A stretch of DNA of 43,237 nt, taken from assembly GCA_001564065.1 (NCBI GenBank), contig LKNA01000020.1:1-43237 (forward strand), read 5' to 3'. Both the position numbers and the translations under genes were made by a program. Every line of letters starts with the position of its first letter. Within the stretch, counting starts at the first letter, position 1. The stretch is from Chitinophagaceae bacterium T5-Br10_B2g13 (lineage in GTDB: Bacteria > Bacteroidota > Rhodothermia > Balneolales > Balneolaceae). The notes below the pieces were generated by a model. It saw only the letters and a list, made by a program, of their open reading frames with translations. It searched no databases and was not told where the DNA came from. Below, one piece after another: positions 8,658 to 17,117 of the stretch.

Positions 8658-8718
8658 GGCTTTTTTCGAGTGTTCACGACAGGAAAATCAGATAACAGTA
8701 AAGCTTCAAACAAATTAA
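8629..8718 (+). CDS. Possible 29-codon leader ORF before sufB
   Basis: An ATG at 8629 opens a 29-codon frame, starting [15 protein letters not shown] and ending in TAA two bases before the sufB ATG. It matches nothing I recognise. The close junction could couple its translation to sufB, as in a leader peptide. It also overlaps the palindrome cluster, so it may be a chance frame in a regulatory region. There is no clear ribosome binding site. Confidence 0.2.
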   Translation: MRIFVKSELKAFFECSRQENQITVKLQTN

Positions 8719-8720
8719 AC

Positions 8721-10163
8721 ATGAGTGAGACTAAAGCTCTAGAATCAATGATCGGTGAAGAGTACAAGTATGGCTTCACAACCGATATTGAATACGAAGA
8801 TTTCCCAAAAGGAATTAATGAGGATGTAGTTCGTCTAATCTCTGAGAAGAAGAATGAACCGGAGTGGATGACAGAGTTTCGTCTTAAGGCGTATCGTGCC
8901 TGGACAGAGATGGAAGAACCAAATTGGTTTAACGCAACCTACGAGAAGCCCAAATTTGACACATTGCAGTACTACTCTGCCCCAAAAAATAAACCCAAAC
9001 TGGATAGCCTGGATGAAGTAGATCCGAAAATTCGTGAGACCTATGAAAAACTGGGAATACCTCTCGAAGAGCAGAAAGCCCTTGCCGGTGTTGCGGTTGA
9101 TGCCGTTTTTGACAGCGTATCGATCTTTACAACATTTAAGGAGAAGCTGGCTGAGGCGGGTGTAATTTTCTGCTCCATTTCTGAGGCGATTCAAAATCAT
9201 CCCGAGCTTGTGAAGAAGTATATGGGATCGGTTGTTCCGGCACGCGACAACTTCTATGCAGCTTTAAACTCTGCAGTATTTTCTGACGGTTCGTTCTGCT
9301 ATGTGCCGAAAGATACTATTTGTCCTATGGAGCTTTCGACCTACTTCCGGATCAACAATATGAACTCCGGACAGTTTGAACGTACGCTTATAATTGCTGA
9401 AGATAATAGCCATGTAAGTTATCTGGAGGGATGTACTGCTCCAATGTATGACGAACATCAGCTTCACGCTGCGGTAGTAGAGCTTGTGGCTCTTGAAAAT
9501 GCTGAGATTAAGTACTCTACCATTCAGAACTGGTATTCCGGTGATGAAGAGGGGAAAGGCGGTATCTACAATTTTGTAACGAAAAGAGGTGCATGCCGCG
9601 GAGATAATTCCAAAATCGCCTGGACACAGCTTGAAACCGGTTCAGCGGTTACATTGAAATATCCAAGCGTAATTCTCCAGGGAGATAATTCAGTCGGTGA
9701 ATTTTATTCTGTTGCCGTTACAAACCAGAGGCAGCAGGCGGATACCGGTACAAAGATGATTCACCTTGGAAAGAATACCAAGAGTACGATTATCTCTAAA
9801 GGTATTTCCGCAGGTAAATCTGATAACAGTTATCGAGGTCAGGTGAAGTTTAGTAAGAAGGCCGATAACGCCCGAAACTATTCACAATGTGATTCCATGT
9901 TGATTGGACAAACCTGTGGTGCACATACGTTTCCTTACATTGAGTCGGCCAACCCGACCGGTAAAGTTGAGCACGAAGCGACAACTTCCAGAGTAGGTGA
10001 AGATCAGATTTTCTACCTGCAGCAGAGAGGTCTCAGTGAAGATGACGCGATTTCATTGATCGTGAATGGTTTCGCTAAAGAGGTACTGAAAGAGCTCCCG
10101 ATGGAGTTCGCTGTTGAAGCCAACAAACTGCTGGGCATTAAACTGGAAGGTAGTGTAGGGTAA
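8721..10163 (+). CDS. sufB: Fe-S cluster assembly scaffold protein SufB
   Basis: SufB is the scaffold subunit of the cytoplasmic SufBCD complex, on which Fe-S clusters are built. The 480-residue product from ATG 8721 begins [19 protein letters not shown], which fits the usual SufB start. A GTG 17 codons upstream would add an atypical extension. Conserved SufB segments include [31 protein letters not shown], and near the C-terminus [20 protein letters not shown] and [19 protein letters not shown]. It is the first gene of a seven-gene suf operon. The 178-base gap to sufC is filled by a paired repeat element. Confidence 0.96.
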   Translation: MSETKALESMIGEEYKYGFTTDIEYEDFPKGINEDVVRLISEKKNEPEWMTEFRLKAYRAWTEMEEPNWFNATYEKPKFDTLQYYSAPKNKPKLDSLDEVDPKIRETYEKLGIPLEEQKALAGVAVDAVFDSVSIFTTFKEKLAEAGVIFCSISEAIQNHPELVKKYMGSVVPARDNFYAALNSAVFSDGSFCYVPKDTICPMELSTYFRINNMNSGQFERTLIIAEDNSHVSYLEGCTAPMYDEHQLHAAVVELVALENAEIKYSTIQNWYSGDEEGKGGIYNFVTKRGACRGDNSKIAWTQLETGSAVTLKYPSVILQGDNSVGEFYSVAVTNQRQQADTGTKMIHLGKNTKSTIISKGISAGKSDNSYRGQVKFSKKADNARNYSQCDSMLIGQTCGAHTFPYIESANPTGKVEHEATTSRVGEDQIFYLQQRGLSEDDAISLIVNGFAKEVLKELPMEFAVEANKLLGIKLEGSVG

Positions 10164-10169
10164 AATATT

Positions 10170-10300
10170 CTCCCCTTGAGGGGATTACTCCGGCAGTTTT
10201 TTGTCGGAGGGAGGGGTGTTTGGAAACAAGGAAGTCACATTAAACACACCCCTTGTCTGCGGCTGAACGCTTGCAGACCTGTTCCCTCTCAAGAGGGGAT
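10170..10300. repeat. Paired inverted repeat element (REPIN-like) between sufB and sufC
   Basis: Two copies of one module face each other. Copy A (plus, about 10171-10222) reads TCCCCTTGAGGGG, then a small hairpin, then AGGGGTGTTTGG. Copy B (minus, about 10237-10298) reads CCCCTCTTGAGAGGG, a hairpin with GTCTGC / GCAGAC arms, then AAGGGGTGTGTTTAATGT. The same module occurs again between sufD and sufS. The structure resembles REP doublets or REPINs. No RAYT transposase gene is in the window. It may stabilise or end part of the sufB message. Confidence 0.6.
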
Positions 10301-10341
10301 TTTAACATTTTAAAAATCAAACAAAACAAAATCATACAACT

Positions 10342-11115
10342 GTGTTAGAACTTAAAGATTTACATGTAGAAGTTGAGGGTGAAGGGATTGAGATCCTGAA
10401 GGGAGTAAACCTCAAAGTGAATAAAGGAGAAATTCATGCCATAATGGGACCAAACGGAAGCGGTAAGAGTACCCTTTCCAAAGTTGTTGCCGGTCATCCG
10501 GAGTATGAAGTTACCCAGGGCGATATTCTGTTTGAAGGAGAAAGTATTCTGGAATTGGATCCGGATGAAAGAGCTCACAAGGGCGTGTTCCTTGCTTTTC
10601 AATATCCTGTAGAAGTTCCGGGTGTAACAAATAACACTCTTCTTCGGGAATCTTATAATACAATTGCCGCATCTCTGGGGCGTGAGGAGTTGGATCCGCT
10701 GCAGTTCGAAGACTACTTGAAAGACAAGCTTGAACTAATTGAAATGAATCCTGAGTTTCTTGAAAGAAGCGTTAATGCAGGGTTTTCAGGCGGTGAAAAG
10801 AAGAAGAATGAAATTTTTCAGATGGCTGTACTTCAACCGCGACTCTCTCTACTTGATGAGACAGATTCCGGATTGGACATCGACGCACTGAAAATTGTTT
10901 CTAAAGGAATTAACCAGCTTCACAGTGAAGACAACGCTATTGTATTGATTACTCACTACCAGCGGCTGCTCAACTACATCGAGCCCGATTTTGTTCACGT
11001 TATGATGGGCGGCAAGATTGTGAAGAGCGGCGATAAGAAGCTTGCACTTGAGCTTGAAGATAAAGGCTACGACTGGTTAGACGAATTTGCAACCGTAAAT
11101 GGAGAGGCGAAGTAA
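10342..11115 (+). CDS. sufC: Fe-S cluster assembly ATPase SufC
   Basis: SufC is the ABC-type ATPase of the SufBCD complex. The 257-residue product has Walker [10 protein letters not shown] at residues 36-44, a Q-loop region ([12 protein letters not shown]) and the signature [11 protein letters not shown] near residue 147. Its Walker B region, [12 protein letters not shown], is typical of SufC. It also has the ITHYQRLL switch histidine. The start is GTG, with [13 protein letters not shown] as the expected N-terminus and no nearby alternative. The stop overlaps the sufD ATG by one base, so sufC and sufD are translationally coupled. Unlike transport ABC proteins it has no membrane partner here. 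Confidence 0.97.
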   Translation: MLELKDLHVEVEGEGIEILKGVNLKVNKGEIHAIMGPNGSGKSTLSKVVAGHPEYEVTQGDILFEGESILELDPDERAHKGVFLAFQYPVEVPGVTNNTLLRESYNTIAASLGREELDPLQFEDYLKDKLELIEMNPEFLERSVNAGFSGGEKKKNEIFQMAVLQPRLSLLDETDSGLDIDALKIVSKGINQLHSEDNAIVLITHYQRLLNYIEPDFVHVMMGGKIVKSGDKKLALELEDKGYDWLDEFATVNGEAK

Positions 11116-12434
11116 TGGCACATCCTACCAAGGTTGAACCATCATTTTTGCACCGGCTTGCAAAGCACTCACCGAAAAGTGAGATGTGGGCCGGGATTCG
11201 TAAAACGAGTTTTGAAGATCTGAATACCACAAACTTTCCTCATAAAAAAATTGAGGAGTGGAGATTCACCGATCTCAAACCGTTTACACGAACAGACTTT
11301 GTACCGTTCAGCGAAGCCGGAACATTACCTGCTGCTGACATTGAACAGTACTACATCCCTGAATCAGACAGAAGCCGTCTTGTTTTTATAAACGGTAAAT
11401 TTCAGGAGAAATACTCTTCAATTGGCGGGTTAGGTAACGGTGTTACTTTTGGTAATCTGGCAGATTATGCAGATCACAAAGCAACAGAAGAGTATCTGAA
11501 CAAGCTGGTTAATTACGAAAACGATATTTTTGTTCCGTTTAACGGCCTGATGTTTGAGGATGGAGCATTCATCCATCTTGAAAAAGGAGCCAAGGCAGAA
11601 GCGCCGATTCAGGTTTTGAATCTCTATACAGATTCAAAGCAGGCGTTCATTGCCACACCTAGAATGCTGGTTGTGGCTGAAGAAGAATCGGATGTAACCA
11701 TCATTGAAGAACATATTGGTCTGTCTGAAAATGAGTATATGACCATTCCGGTTTGTGAAGTGAAAGCCAAACAGAAAGCGCATATACATCACGTTCGAAT
11801 ACAGCGGGATAACCGAAGTGCACTGCACGTATCTCGCCCGATTGCGTATGTTGAGAAAAATGCTGAATACCATTCATATACTATTACACTGGGAGCTAAA
11901 CTCTCCAGAAATGAACCGCGTGTGGTTCAGGAAGATGAGGAAGTGGATTTCACGCTCGACGGTTTGGTGTTGATTGACGGAGATCAAATTGCTGATACAC
12001 ATTCTGTGATGGATCACCGGTTTTCTCATGCAAACAGCCACCAGCTCCATAAAGTAGTTGTGAATGGCAAAGCACACAGTATTTTCAACGGTAAGATTTT
12101 TGTACGCCGTGATGCCCAGAAAATCGATTCTTTTCAGGAGAATAGAAACCTTCTTCTCTCCGTTGATGGATTGGTAAATACAAAGCCTCAGCTCGAAATT
12201 TTTGCTGATGACGTGCTTTGCTCACACGGTGCTACTATCGGTCAGCTGGATCCTGAAGAGGTCTTCTACCTCCAAAGCCGGGGAATGACCGAAGAGAAGG
12301 CGAAGGAAGTGCTAACGTACGCGTTTGCCCTCGAAACGATAGAAAATATGAAGGTAGAATCTGTGCACAAACTTCTGATTGATGAAGTTTACAGATATAC
12401 CAAAGCAAATAATGTTACGAAAGTAACAGCCTGA
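11115..12434 (+). CDS. sufD: Fe-S cluster assembly protein SufD
   Basis: SufD is the SufB paralogue that completes the SufBCD complex and helps iron entry into the scaffold. The 439-residue product has the N-terminal FPHKKIEEWRFTDLKPF motif. Its C-terminal beta-helix region contains HSVMDHRFSHANSHQLHKV, IFNGKIFVRRDAQKIDSFQ and LCSHGATIGQLDPEEVFYLQ, followed by SRGMTEEKAKEVL. These are standard SufD signatures. The start overlaps the sufC stop by one base. A second repeat element separates it from sufS. Confidence 0.96.
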   Translation: MAHPTKVEPSFLHRLAKHSPKSEMWAGIRKTSFEDLNTTNFPHKKIEEWRFTDLKPFTRTDFVPFSEAGTLPAADIEQYYIPESDRSRLVFINGKFQEKYSSIGGLGNGVTFGNLADYADHKATEEYLNKLVNYENDIFVPFNGLMFEDGAFIHLEKGAKAEAPIQVLNLYTDSKQAFIATPRMLVVAEEESDVTIIEEHIGLSENEYMTIPVCEVKAKQKAHIHHVRIQRDNRSALHVSRPIAYVEKNAEYHSYTITLGAKLSRNEPRVVQEDEEVDFTLDGLVLIDGDQIADTHSVMDHRFSHANSHQLHKVVVNGKAHSIFNGKIFVRRDAQKIDSFQENRNLLLSVDGLVNTKPQLEIFADDVLCSHGATIGQLDPEEVFYLQSRGMTEEKAKEVLTYAFALETIENMKVESVHKLLIDEVYRYTKANNVTKVTA

Positions 12435-12439
12435 GAATT

Positions 12440-12527
12440 CCCCTCTTGAGAGGGGGATTAAGGGGTGTGTAGAATGTCGATTTTTCAGACACTCTGCACC
12501 CTCCTGATACTCTTACTCGAAGAAGGT
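12440..12527. repeat. Second paired inverted repeat element, between sufD and sufS
   Basis: Copy C (plus, about 12440-12479) reads CCCCTCTTGAGAGGGG, then GATTAAGGGGTGTGTAGAA and TGTCG. Copy D (minus, about 12488-12527) is a diverged inverted copy; read in reverse complement, its AGGAGGGTGCAGAGTGTC aligns with AAGGGGTGTGTAGAATGTC of copy C. The module matches copies A and B between sufB and sufC but lacks their internal hairpin insert. The two elements thus bracket sufC and sufD. Confidence 0.55.
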
Positions 12528-12547
12528 GAAAGATTTTAAAAATTACT

Positions 12548-13792
12548 ATGGCACAAGCAGTAAAAGACATACCGGCAGTTGATTTCTTAAAAATCAGAAA
12601 GGATTTTTCCGTTCTTGATCAGGAAATCAATGGTAAACCGTTGGTTTATCTGGATAATGCTGCTTCCAGTCAGATGCCTGTACAGGTGGCGAAACGGATT
12701 GATGACTATCAGCGGAATGAGCACGCCAATGTCCATCGCGGTATTCATACGTTGAGCCAGAAAGCGACGGATGCATTTGAAGAGACCCGGACAAAAGTCA
12801 GGGATTTCATCAATGCAGGTTCCGAGAATGAAATTGTTTACACAACCGGAACAACCGACTCGATCAATCTGGTAGCTAACAGTTATGGCGGATCTGTTTT
12901 AAGGGAAGGTGATGAAATTATTCTCTCTGAAATGGAGCACCACGCCAATATTGTGCCCTGGCAGATGGTTGCAGAGCGTACCGGCGCTAAGATTAAAGTG
13001 ATTCCGGTGACCGACTCCGGGGATCTGGACATGGAGGCTTACAAATCTCTTTTGAGTGATCGTACAAAGCTTGTAGCAGTCGTTCATGTATCAAACGCTC
13101 TTGGCACTGTAAATCCAGTAAAAGAGATCACTGAGCTTGCTCATGATATGGGTGCCAAAGTATTGATAGACGGCGCACAATCCATTCCCCATCAAAAAGT
13201 AGATGTGCAGGAGATCGGATGTGATTTCTTTGCCTTTTCAGCTCATAAGATGTGTGGTCCAACAGGGTTTGGAATACTTTATGGAAAAATGGACCTACTT
13301 GAAAAGATGCCACCTTACAGAGGTGGCGGCGATATGATTGACAAGGTTTCTTTCGAGGAGACCACCTACAACGTACCGCCGTTTCGATTTGAAGCCGGTA
13401 CGCCACCAATCGCAGCAGGCATTGGACTAGGTGCTGCAATCGATTATCTGAACCAAATAGGTATGGAGAATATCGCAGCACGCGAACAGGAACTGGTGGA
13501 TTATGCAGTAGAAGAGCTCAGGAAAATTGAAGGATTGAAATTTATTGGGGATTCAGAAAACCGTGCATCAGTCTGTTCATTTATAATAGATGGAATACAT
13601 GCTACGGATATCGGAACCATCATAGACAAGGAAGGAATTGCCGTACGTACAGGCCACCACTGCGCACAGCCGATACTGAAACGTTTTGATGTTCCATCAA
13701 CGGTCAGGGCTTCATTCTCTTTTTATAACACTGAAGATGAAGTTGACCGGCTGATTGAAGGTGTACGATATGCCAAGAGTTTTTTTGAATAA
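12548..13792 (+). CDS. sufS: Cysteine desulfurase SufS
   Basis: SufS is a PLP enzyme that takes sulfur from cysteine as an enzyme-bound persulfide for Fe-S assembly. The 414-residue product is of normal length. Visible motifs are the N-terminal YLDNAASSQMP, VHRGIHTLSQKATDAFE, and the PLP lysine in FSAHKMCGPTG (Lys234). The active-site cysteine is in RTGHHCAQPIL (Cys372), the group II arrangement of SufS as opposed to IscS. No sufE or sufU follows. The Nfu-type and A-type carriers downstream complete the set. A 74-base AT-rich gap separates it from nfu. Confidence 0.95.
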   Translation: MAQAVKDIPAVDFLKIRKDFSVLDQEINGKPLVYLDNAASSQMPVQVAKRIDDYQRNEHANVHRGIHTLSQKATDAFEETRTKVRDFINAGSENEIVYTTGTTDSINLVANSYGGSVLREGDEIILSEMEHHANIVPWQMVAERTGAKIKVIPVTDSGDLDMEAYKSLLSDRTKLVAVVHVSNALGTVNPVKEITELAHDMGAKVLIDGAQSIPHQKVDVQEIGCDFFAFSAHKMCGPTGFGILYGKMDLLEKMPPYRGGGDMIDKVSFEETTYNVPPFRFEAGTPPIAAGIGLGAAIDYLNQIGMENIAAREQELVDYAVEELRKIEGLKFIGDSENRASVCSFIIDGIHATDIGTIIDKEGIAVRTGHHCAQPILKRFDVPSTVRASFSFYNTEDEVDRLIEGVRYAKSFFE

Positions 13793-13866
13793 TGAGCCAT
13801 TTATATTTAAACCAATTTTAAATAATCTCTCTTTTAAATCGTTTTTATTAAAAAAAGTGATAAGCC

Positions 13867-14418
13867 ATGCCAAAAATTAAAGAAATAGAACGCACGCCAA
13901 ATCCGGACGCAATGAGATTTGTGTTGGGTGAACCTTTAACTAACGGTGTTACCAGATCTTTCGAAAACAGCGGAGAGGCTGAGCATGATGAATTAGCAAA
14001 ATCCCTCTTTGATATAGAGCATGTGATTAATGTCTATTACGTGGATAAATACATAACCGTCACTCAAGATGGCAACGCTGTTTGGTCGGAATTGCTGCGC
14101 AAACTGGCACCTCCAATCCGTGAAGCAAAGCCTCAGTTAGACATTACTGAAGATGAAGAAGTACATGCTACAAAAGAGGTTCAGGAAACGGATGATCCGC
14201 GCCTGCAGCAAATTAATCAAATGCTGGATGAGCAAGTACGCCCATATCTGCTAGCAGACGGCGGTGGATTGAAAATTCTTGGGCTGGATGGTAACAGATT
14301 AAAAGTTCACTATCAGGGTGCTTGTGGAACATGTCCAACAGCAACATCGGGTACTCTCTATGCCATTGAGAGCATGGTAAAACGGATCGATCCTGAAATT
14401 CAGGTTATCTCCGTTTAA
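13867..14418 (+). CDS. Nfu-type Fe-S cluster carrier
   Basis: The 183-residue protein has an N-terminal Nfu domain (about 5-85, IERTPNPDAMRFVLG) joined by an acidic linker to a C-terminal NifU-like domain (about 110-183). The latter holds the cluster-binding CGTC (Cys153 and Cys156). It is expected to receive clusters from SufBCD and pass them to target enzymes. The domain order is that of eukaryotic NFU1 and many Bacteroidota proteins, unlike E. coli NfuA, which has a degenerate A-type N-terminal domain. It sits between sufS and the A-type carrier gene. Confidence 0.92.
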   Translation: MPKIKEIERTPNPDAMRFVLGEPLTNGVTRSFENSGEAEHDELAKSLFDIEHVINVYYVDKYITVTQDGNAVWSELLRKLAPPIREAKPQLDITEDEEVHATKEVQETDDPRLQQINQMLDEQVRPYLLADGGGLKILGLDGNRLKVHYQGACGTCPTATSGTLYAIESMVKRIDPEIQVISV

Positions 14419-14460
14419 TTGAATCAGAAGTAGTTTTACGATTTAAAAAGCAGGAAAACC

Positions 14461-14796
14461 ATGTCTATTTCAATTAGTGACCGAGCCGCAGAACGCATTC
14501 ATCAGATTCGTGAAGAGCAAAATATCTCAGAAGAGATTCCGCTGCGTGTTTCTGTTGTAAGCGGCGGCTGTTCAGGGTTAACCTACGATCTCGATTTTGA
14601 CAGCAAGAAAGAGATCACCAAAGAGGATAAGGAGTTTGAGGCACACGGGATAAAAGTTGTGGTAGATACCAGAAGCTTTCTTTATCTGGCCGGAACCAAT
14701 CTCGACTATACCGATGGTTTGCAGGGACAGGGTTTTCATTTCAATAATCCAAATGCCGTAAGGAGTTGCTCTTGCGGTGAGTCTTTTTCACTTTAA
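14461..14796 (+). CDS. A-type Fe-S carrier (SufA/IscA/ErpA family)
   Basis: The 111-residue protein has all three cysteines of the HesB/IscA family, in SGGCSGL (Cys37) and in the C-terminal CSCGESF (Cys103 and Cys105). Such proteins bind a [2Fe-2S] or [4Fe-4S] cluster and deliver it to apo-enzymes. The operon position suggests a SufA role; from the sequence alone ErpA-like specificity cannot be excluded. A 96-base gap with a heptad-phased repeat follows. Confidence 0.93.
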   Translation: MSISISDRAAERIHQIREEQNISEEIPLRVSVVSGGCSGLTYDLDFDSKKEITKEDKEFEAHGIKVVVDTRSFLYLAGTNLDYTDGLQGQGFHFNNPNAVRSCSCGESFSL

Positions 14797-14802
14797 ACTT
14801 TA

Positions 14803-14882
14803 GTAACAAGTAGAAAGAATTGGGTAATGAGTACCCCATGCCTTAATTCAATACTTTCTATTTAATACCTGCTACTCAATAC
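14803..14882. repeat. Heptad-phased imperfect palindrome before the DUF2480 gene
   Basis: On the plus strand the left half is built from 7-base units (TAACAAG, TAGAAAG, AATTGGG, TAATGAG). On the minus strand the right half shows the same rhythm (TATTGAG, TAGCAGG, TATTAAA, TAGAAAG, TATTGAA). The two halves are inverted and meet around TACCCCATGCC. Similar 7-base AGTA/GAGTA strings occur between genes in Bacteroidota as I know them, but I cannot test copy number here. Confidence 0.45.
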
Positions 14883-14892
14883 AGTCAAACTC

Positions 14893-15402
14893 ATGTCTGA
14901 AATTGTAAACAAAGTTAAGCAATCGAAACTGGAAACCGTCGATCTTGAAAAGCTCGCGGCCGGAATAGAAGTTCATGAACTTGATATCAAAGATTTTCTT
15001 TTTCAGGAATTGATCTTAAAGGAGAAGGAGTACCGGGAGAAACTGGAGCAACACGACTGGTCTCAGTATGAGGGGAGGTATCTTGCCGTATTCTGTTCAA
15101 CTGATGCGATTCTTCCTAAATGGGCGTTCATGCTAATTGTACAGTATGCTTACGGTCATGCAGAAGATGTTCTTTTTGGTAACAAAGAAGAAGTATTGGA
15201 CGAGCTACTTACCCGGAAATTATCTGACGTTGACTGGGAGCAGTACCTGGATAAATTTGTACTGCTAAAAGGTTGCAGTAAAATGGATATCAGCTCTGAT
15301 GTTTACATGGAAGCAACTAAAAAACTTCTTCCGCATGTTAAAAAGCTGATGTACGGGGAAGCATGCTCAAATGTTCCTATATATCGTCAGAAAAGAAATT
15401 AG
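14893..15402 (+). CDS. DUF2480 family protein, last gene of the suf operon
   Basis: The 169-residue soluble protein shows the DUF2480 pattern: IVNKVKQSKLETVDLE at the start, then DIKDFLFQELILKEKEYRE, HDWSQYEGRYLAVFCSTDAI and PKWAFMLIVQYAYGHAEDV. It also has LLKGCSKMDISSDVY and a final GEACSNVPIYRQ. DUF2480 has no established function. Its placement at the end of suf clusters and its conserved cysteines (CSTDA, GCSK, ACSNVP) suggest a role in Fe-S assembly or sulfur handling, which is inference. The 3' end overlaps the convergent permease gene by four bases, stop to stop. Confidence 0.85.
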   Translation: MSEIVNKVKQSKLETVDLEKLAAGIEVHELDIKDFLFQELILKEKEYREKLEQHDWSQYEGRYLAVFCSTDAILPKWAFMLIVQYAYGHAEDVLFGNKEEVLDELLTRKLSDVDWEQYLDKFVLLKGCSKMDISSDVYMEATKKLLPHVKKLMYGEACSNVPIYRQKRN

Positions 15403-17117
15403 CTTTTCAGGGTCTCTTTTTTTGAAATTTTCCGGGTTTTGGCGATAGAGCGGCTCAGAATGATTACCGGAACCAAGCCTACCAGAATGATCGCAAGTGC
15501 TGCTCCTGACGACTCAGCCAATCTCTCATCAGATGCAAGACGGTAGACCTGTACGGCAAGCGTATCAAAATTAAACGGTCTTACAATCAGTGTTGCCGGA
15601 AGCTCTTTAATCACATCTACGACAACAAGCATGATGGCGGCAAAAAGACTACCCGACATCATAGGCATATGAATTTTGCGAAGTATCTTCCCAAAACTGT
15701 ATCCCATTCCTTCGGCGGCCTCGTCCATATTGTGTGTAATTTTACCCAGGCTGGCTTCAACTGTATTGAATGCAACAGCCAGAAATCGTACCACATAGGC
15801 AAAAATTAGAGCAAATATGGTTCCGCTTAGGATAAGTCCTGAGGAGATACCTACATTTTCGCGCAGCCAGCTATCAATGGAATTATCAACCCAGCCAAAA
15901 GGAATCAGTATGCCAACGGCAATTACTGAACCGGGAATAGCGTAACCCATTGAGCCAATACGAGTGGAAAACTTGGTTAGAAAATTGGGGTTTAACCGAA
16001 CTCCGTAGGCCATGACAAGTGCAACAAGAAGTGCAAGAACTCCGGCAATTGATGCCACCAAAATGGTGTTGATACTGAATTGAATAAATCGTGCATCAAT
16101 GGCAGCGTCAAAGTTTGAAATCATCATTTCTGTGAGAATAGCGACCGGAATCAGGAACCCAATCACTACAGGAATGGAGCAGAAAAGGGTGGAGACCCAT
16201 GCTTTCCATCCTTTAAGATCGTAAATATAGAGCTGCTTGAAACGGCCGGTACTGTTTTGTCGGGTGCTCATTTTATTCCTACTCCAGCGTTCAATCAGTA
16301 TCAGAAAAAGAATGAAAATGAGCAGAAATCCGGAAAGCTGTGCGGCGGCTGCACGTTCACCAAGTCCAAACCATGTGCGATAAATGCCGGTGGTAAACGT
16401 CTGAACACCAAAGTAGTCAACCGTGCCGAAATCATTCAGGGTTTCCATCAATGCGAGTGCCATTCCGGCCGCGATAGAAGGTCGGGCTAATGGAAGAGCA
16501 ATTTTATAAAAGCTCTGAAAAGGCGTTGCTCCCAAGCTTCTTCCGGCTTCGAGCAGAGAGGATGATTGCTCAAGAAATGCGGCACGGGTCAGAAGATAAA
16601 CATAGGGGAAAAAGACAAATGACATCATCAATATGGCTCCGCCAATGGAACGCACATTTGGAAAGTAGTAGTCGCCCAGACCCCAGCCGGTAAAATCTCG
16701 CAGTAGTGTTTGAAACGGACCGGTGTAGGCAAGAAAATCGGTATAGGTATACGCCATCAGATAGGCGGGAACCGCCATAGGCAAAATCAACAGCCAGTTA
16801 AACCATCGGCTGCCGGGAAAACGACACATTGTAACAAGCCAGGCTGAACCGACACCAATGATAAAGACACCGGCTCCAACACCAAGCATCAACCAGATAG
16901 AGTTCTTGACATAATCGGGTAAAACTGTGGATGCCAGATGCTGCCATATATCGCCACTTGGTATAAAGATGTTAGCCGCCACTGTAATTACCGGAATGGA
17001 TACAAGCAGCGCTATGGCAATTGTAATAATATTCCACCAGCCTGAACCGGAACTGTCAGACTCAGACCGATTGAATAGTTTGTTTTTCTTTGTGAGCTCA
17101 ATCAGATTTTGAATCAT
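15399..17117 (-). CDS. Iron(III)-type ABC transporter permease, two fused domains
   Basis: The 572-residue protein has about twelve predicted transmembrane helices in two homologous halves. Each half carries a cytoplasmic EAA loop that contacts an ATPase: EAGRSLGATPFQSF in the first and EAAEGMGYSFGKIL in the second. This fused layout is that of FbpB/SfuB/FutB-type ferric iron permeases; related permeases move thiamine or 2-aminoethylphosphonate. The periplasmic binding protein and ATPase are not in the window, so the transporter must be assembled from distant genes. Its ATG overlaps the stop of the upstream FAD enzyme gene (ATGA), so the two share a transcript. It is convergent with the suf operon. 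Confidence 0.85.
   Translation of the reverse strand: MIQNLIELTKKNKLFNRSESDSSGSGWWNIITIAIALLVSIPVITVAANIFIPSGDIWQHLASTVLPDYVKNSIWLMLGVGAGVFIIGVGSAWLVTMCRFPGSRWFNWLLILPMAVPAYLMAYTYTDFLAYTGPFQTLLRDFTGWGLGDYYFPNVRSIGGAILMMSFVFFPYVYLLTRAAFLEQSSSLLEAGRSLGATPFQSFYKIALPLARPSIAAGMALALMETLNDFGTVDYFGVQTFTTGIYRTWFGLGERAAAAQLSGFLLIFILFLILIERWSRNKMSTRQNSTGRFKQLYIYDLKGWKAWVSTLFCSIPVVIGFLIPVAILTEMMISNFDAAIDARFIQFSINTILVASIAGVLALLVALVMAYGVRLNPNFLTKFSTRIGSMGYAIPGSVIAVGILIPFGWVDNSIDSWLRENVGISSGLILSGTIFALIFAYVVRFLAVAFNTVEASLGKITHNMDEAAEGMGYSFGKILRKIHMPMMSGSLFAAIMLVVVDVIKELPATLIVRPFNFDTLAVQVYRLASDERLAESSGAALAIILVGLVPVIILSRSIAKTRKISKKETLKS

Noticed and set aside
8670-8720. GTG start 17 codons upstream of the chosen sufB start
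   Set aside because: The added residues do not resemble SufB N-termini, whereas ATG 8721 gives the expected start.
10170-12527. CRISPR array in the suf operon gaps
   Set aside because: The repeats are inverted pairs with internal hairpins and no regular spacers, and no cas gene is near.
13128-13481. A 117-codon minus-strand frame opposite sufS
   Set aside because: Antisense to the PLP-binding core of a well-supported gene, with no signal of its own.
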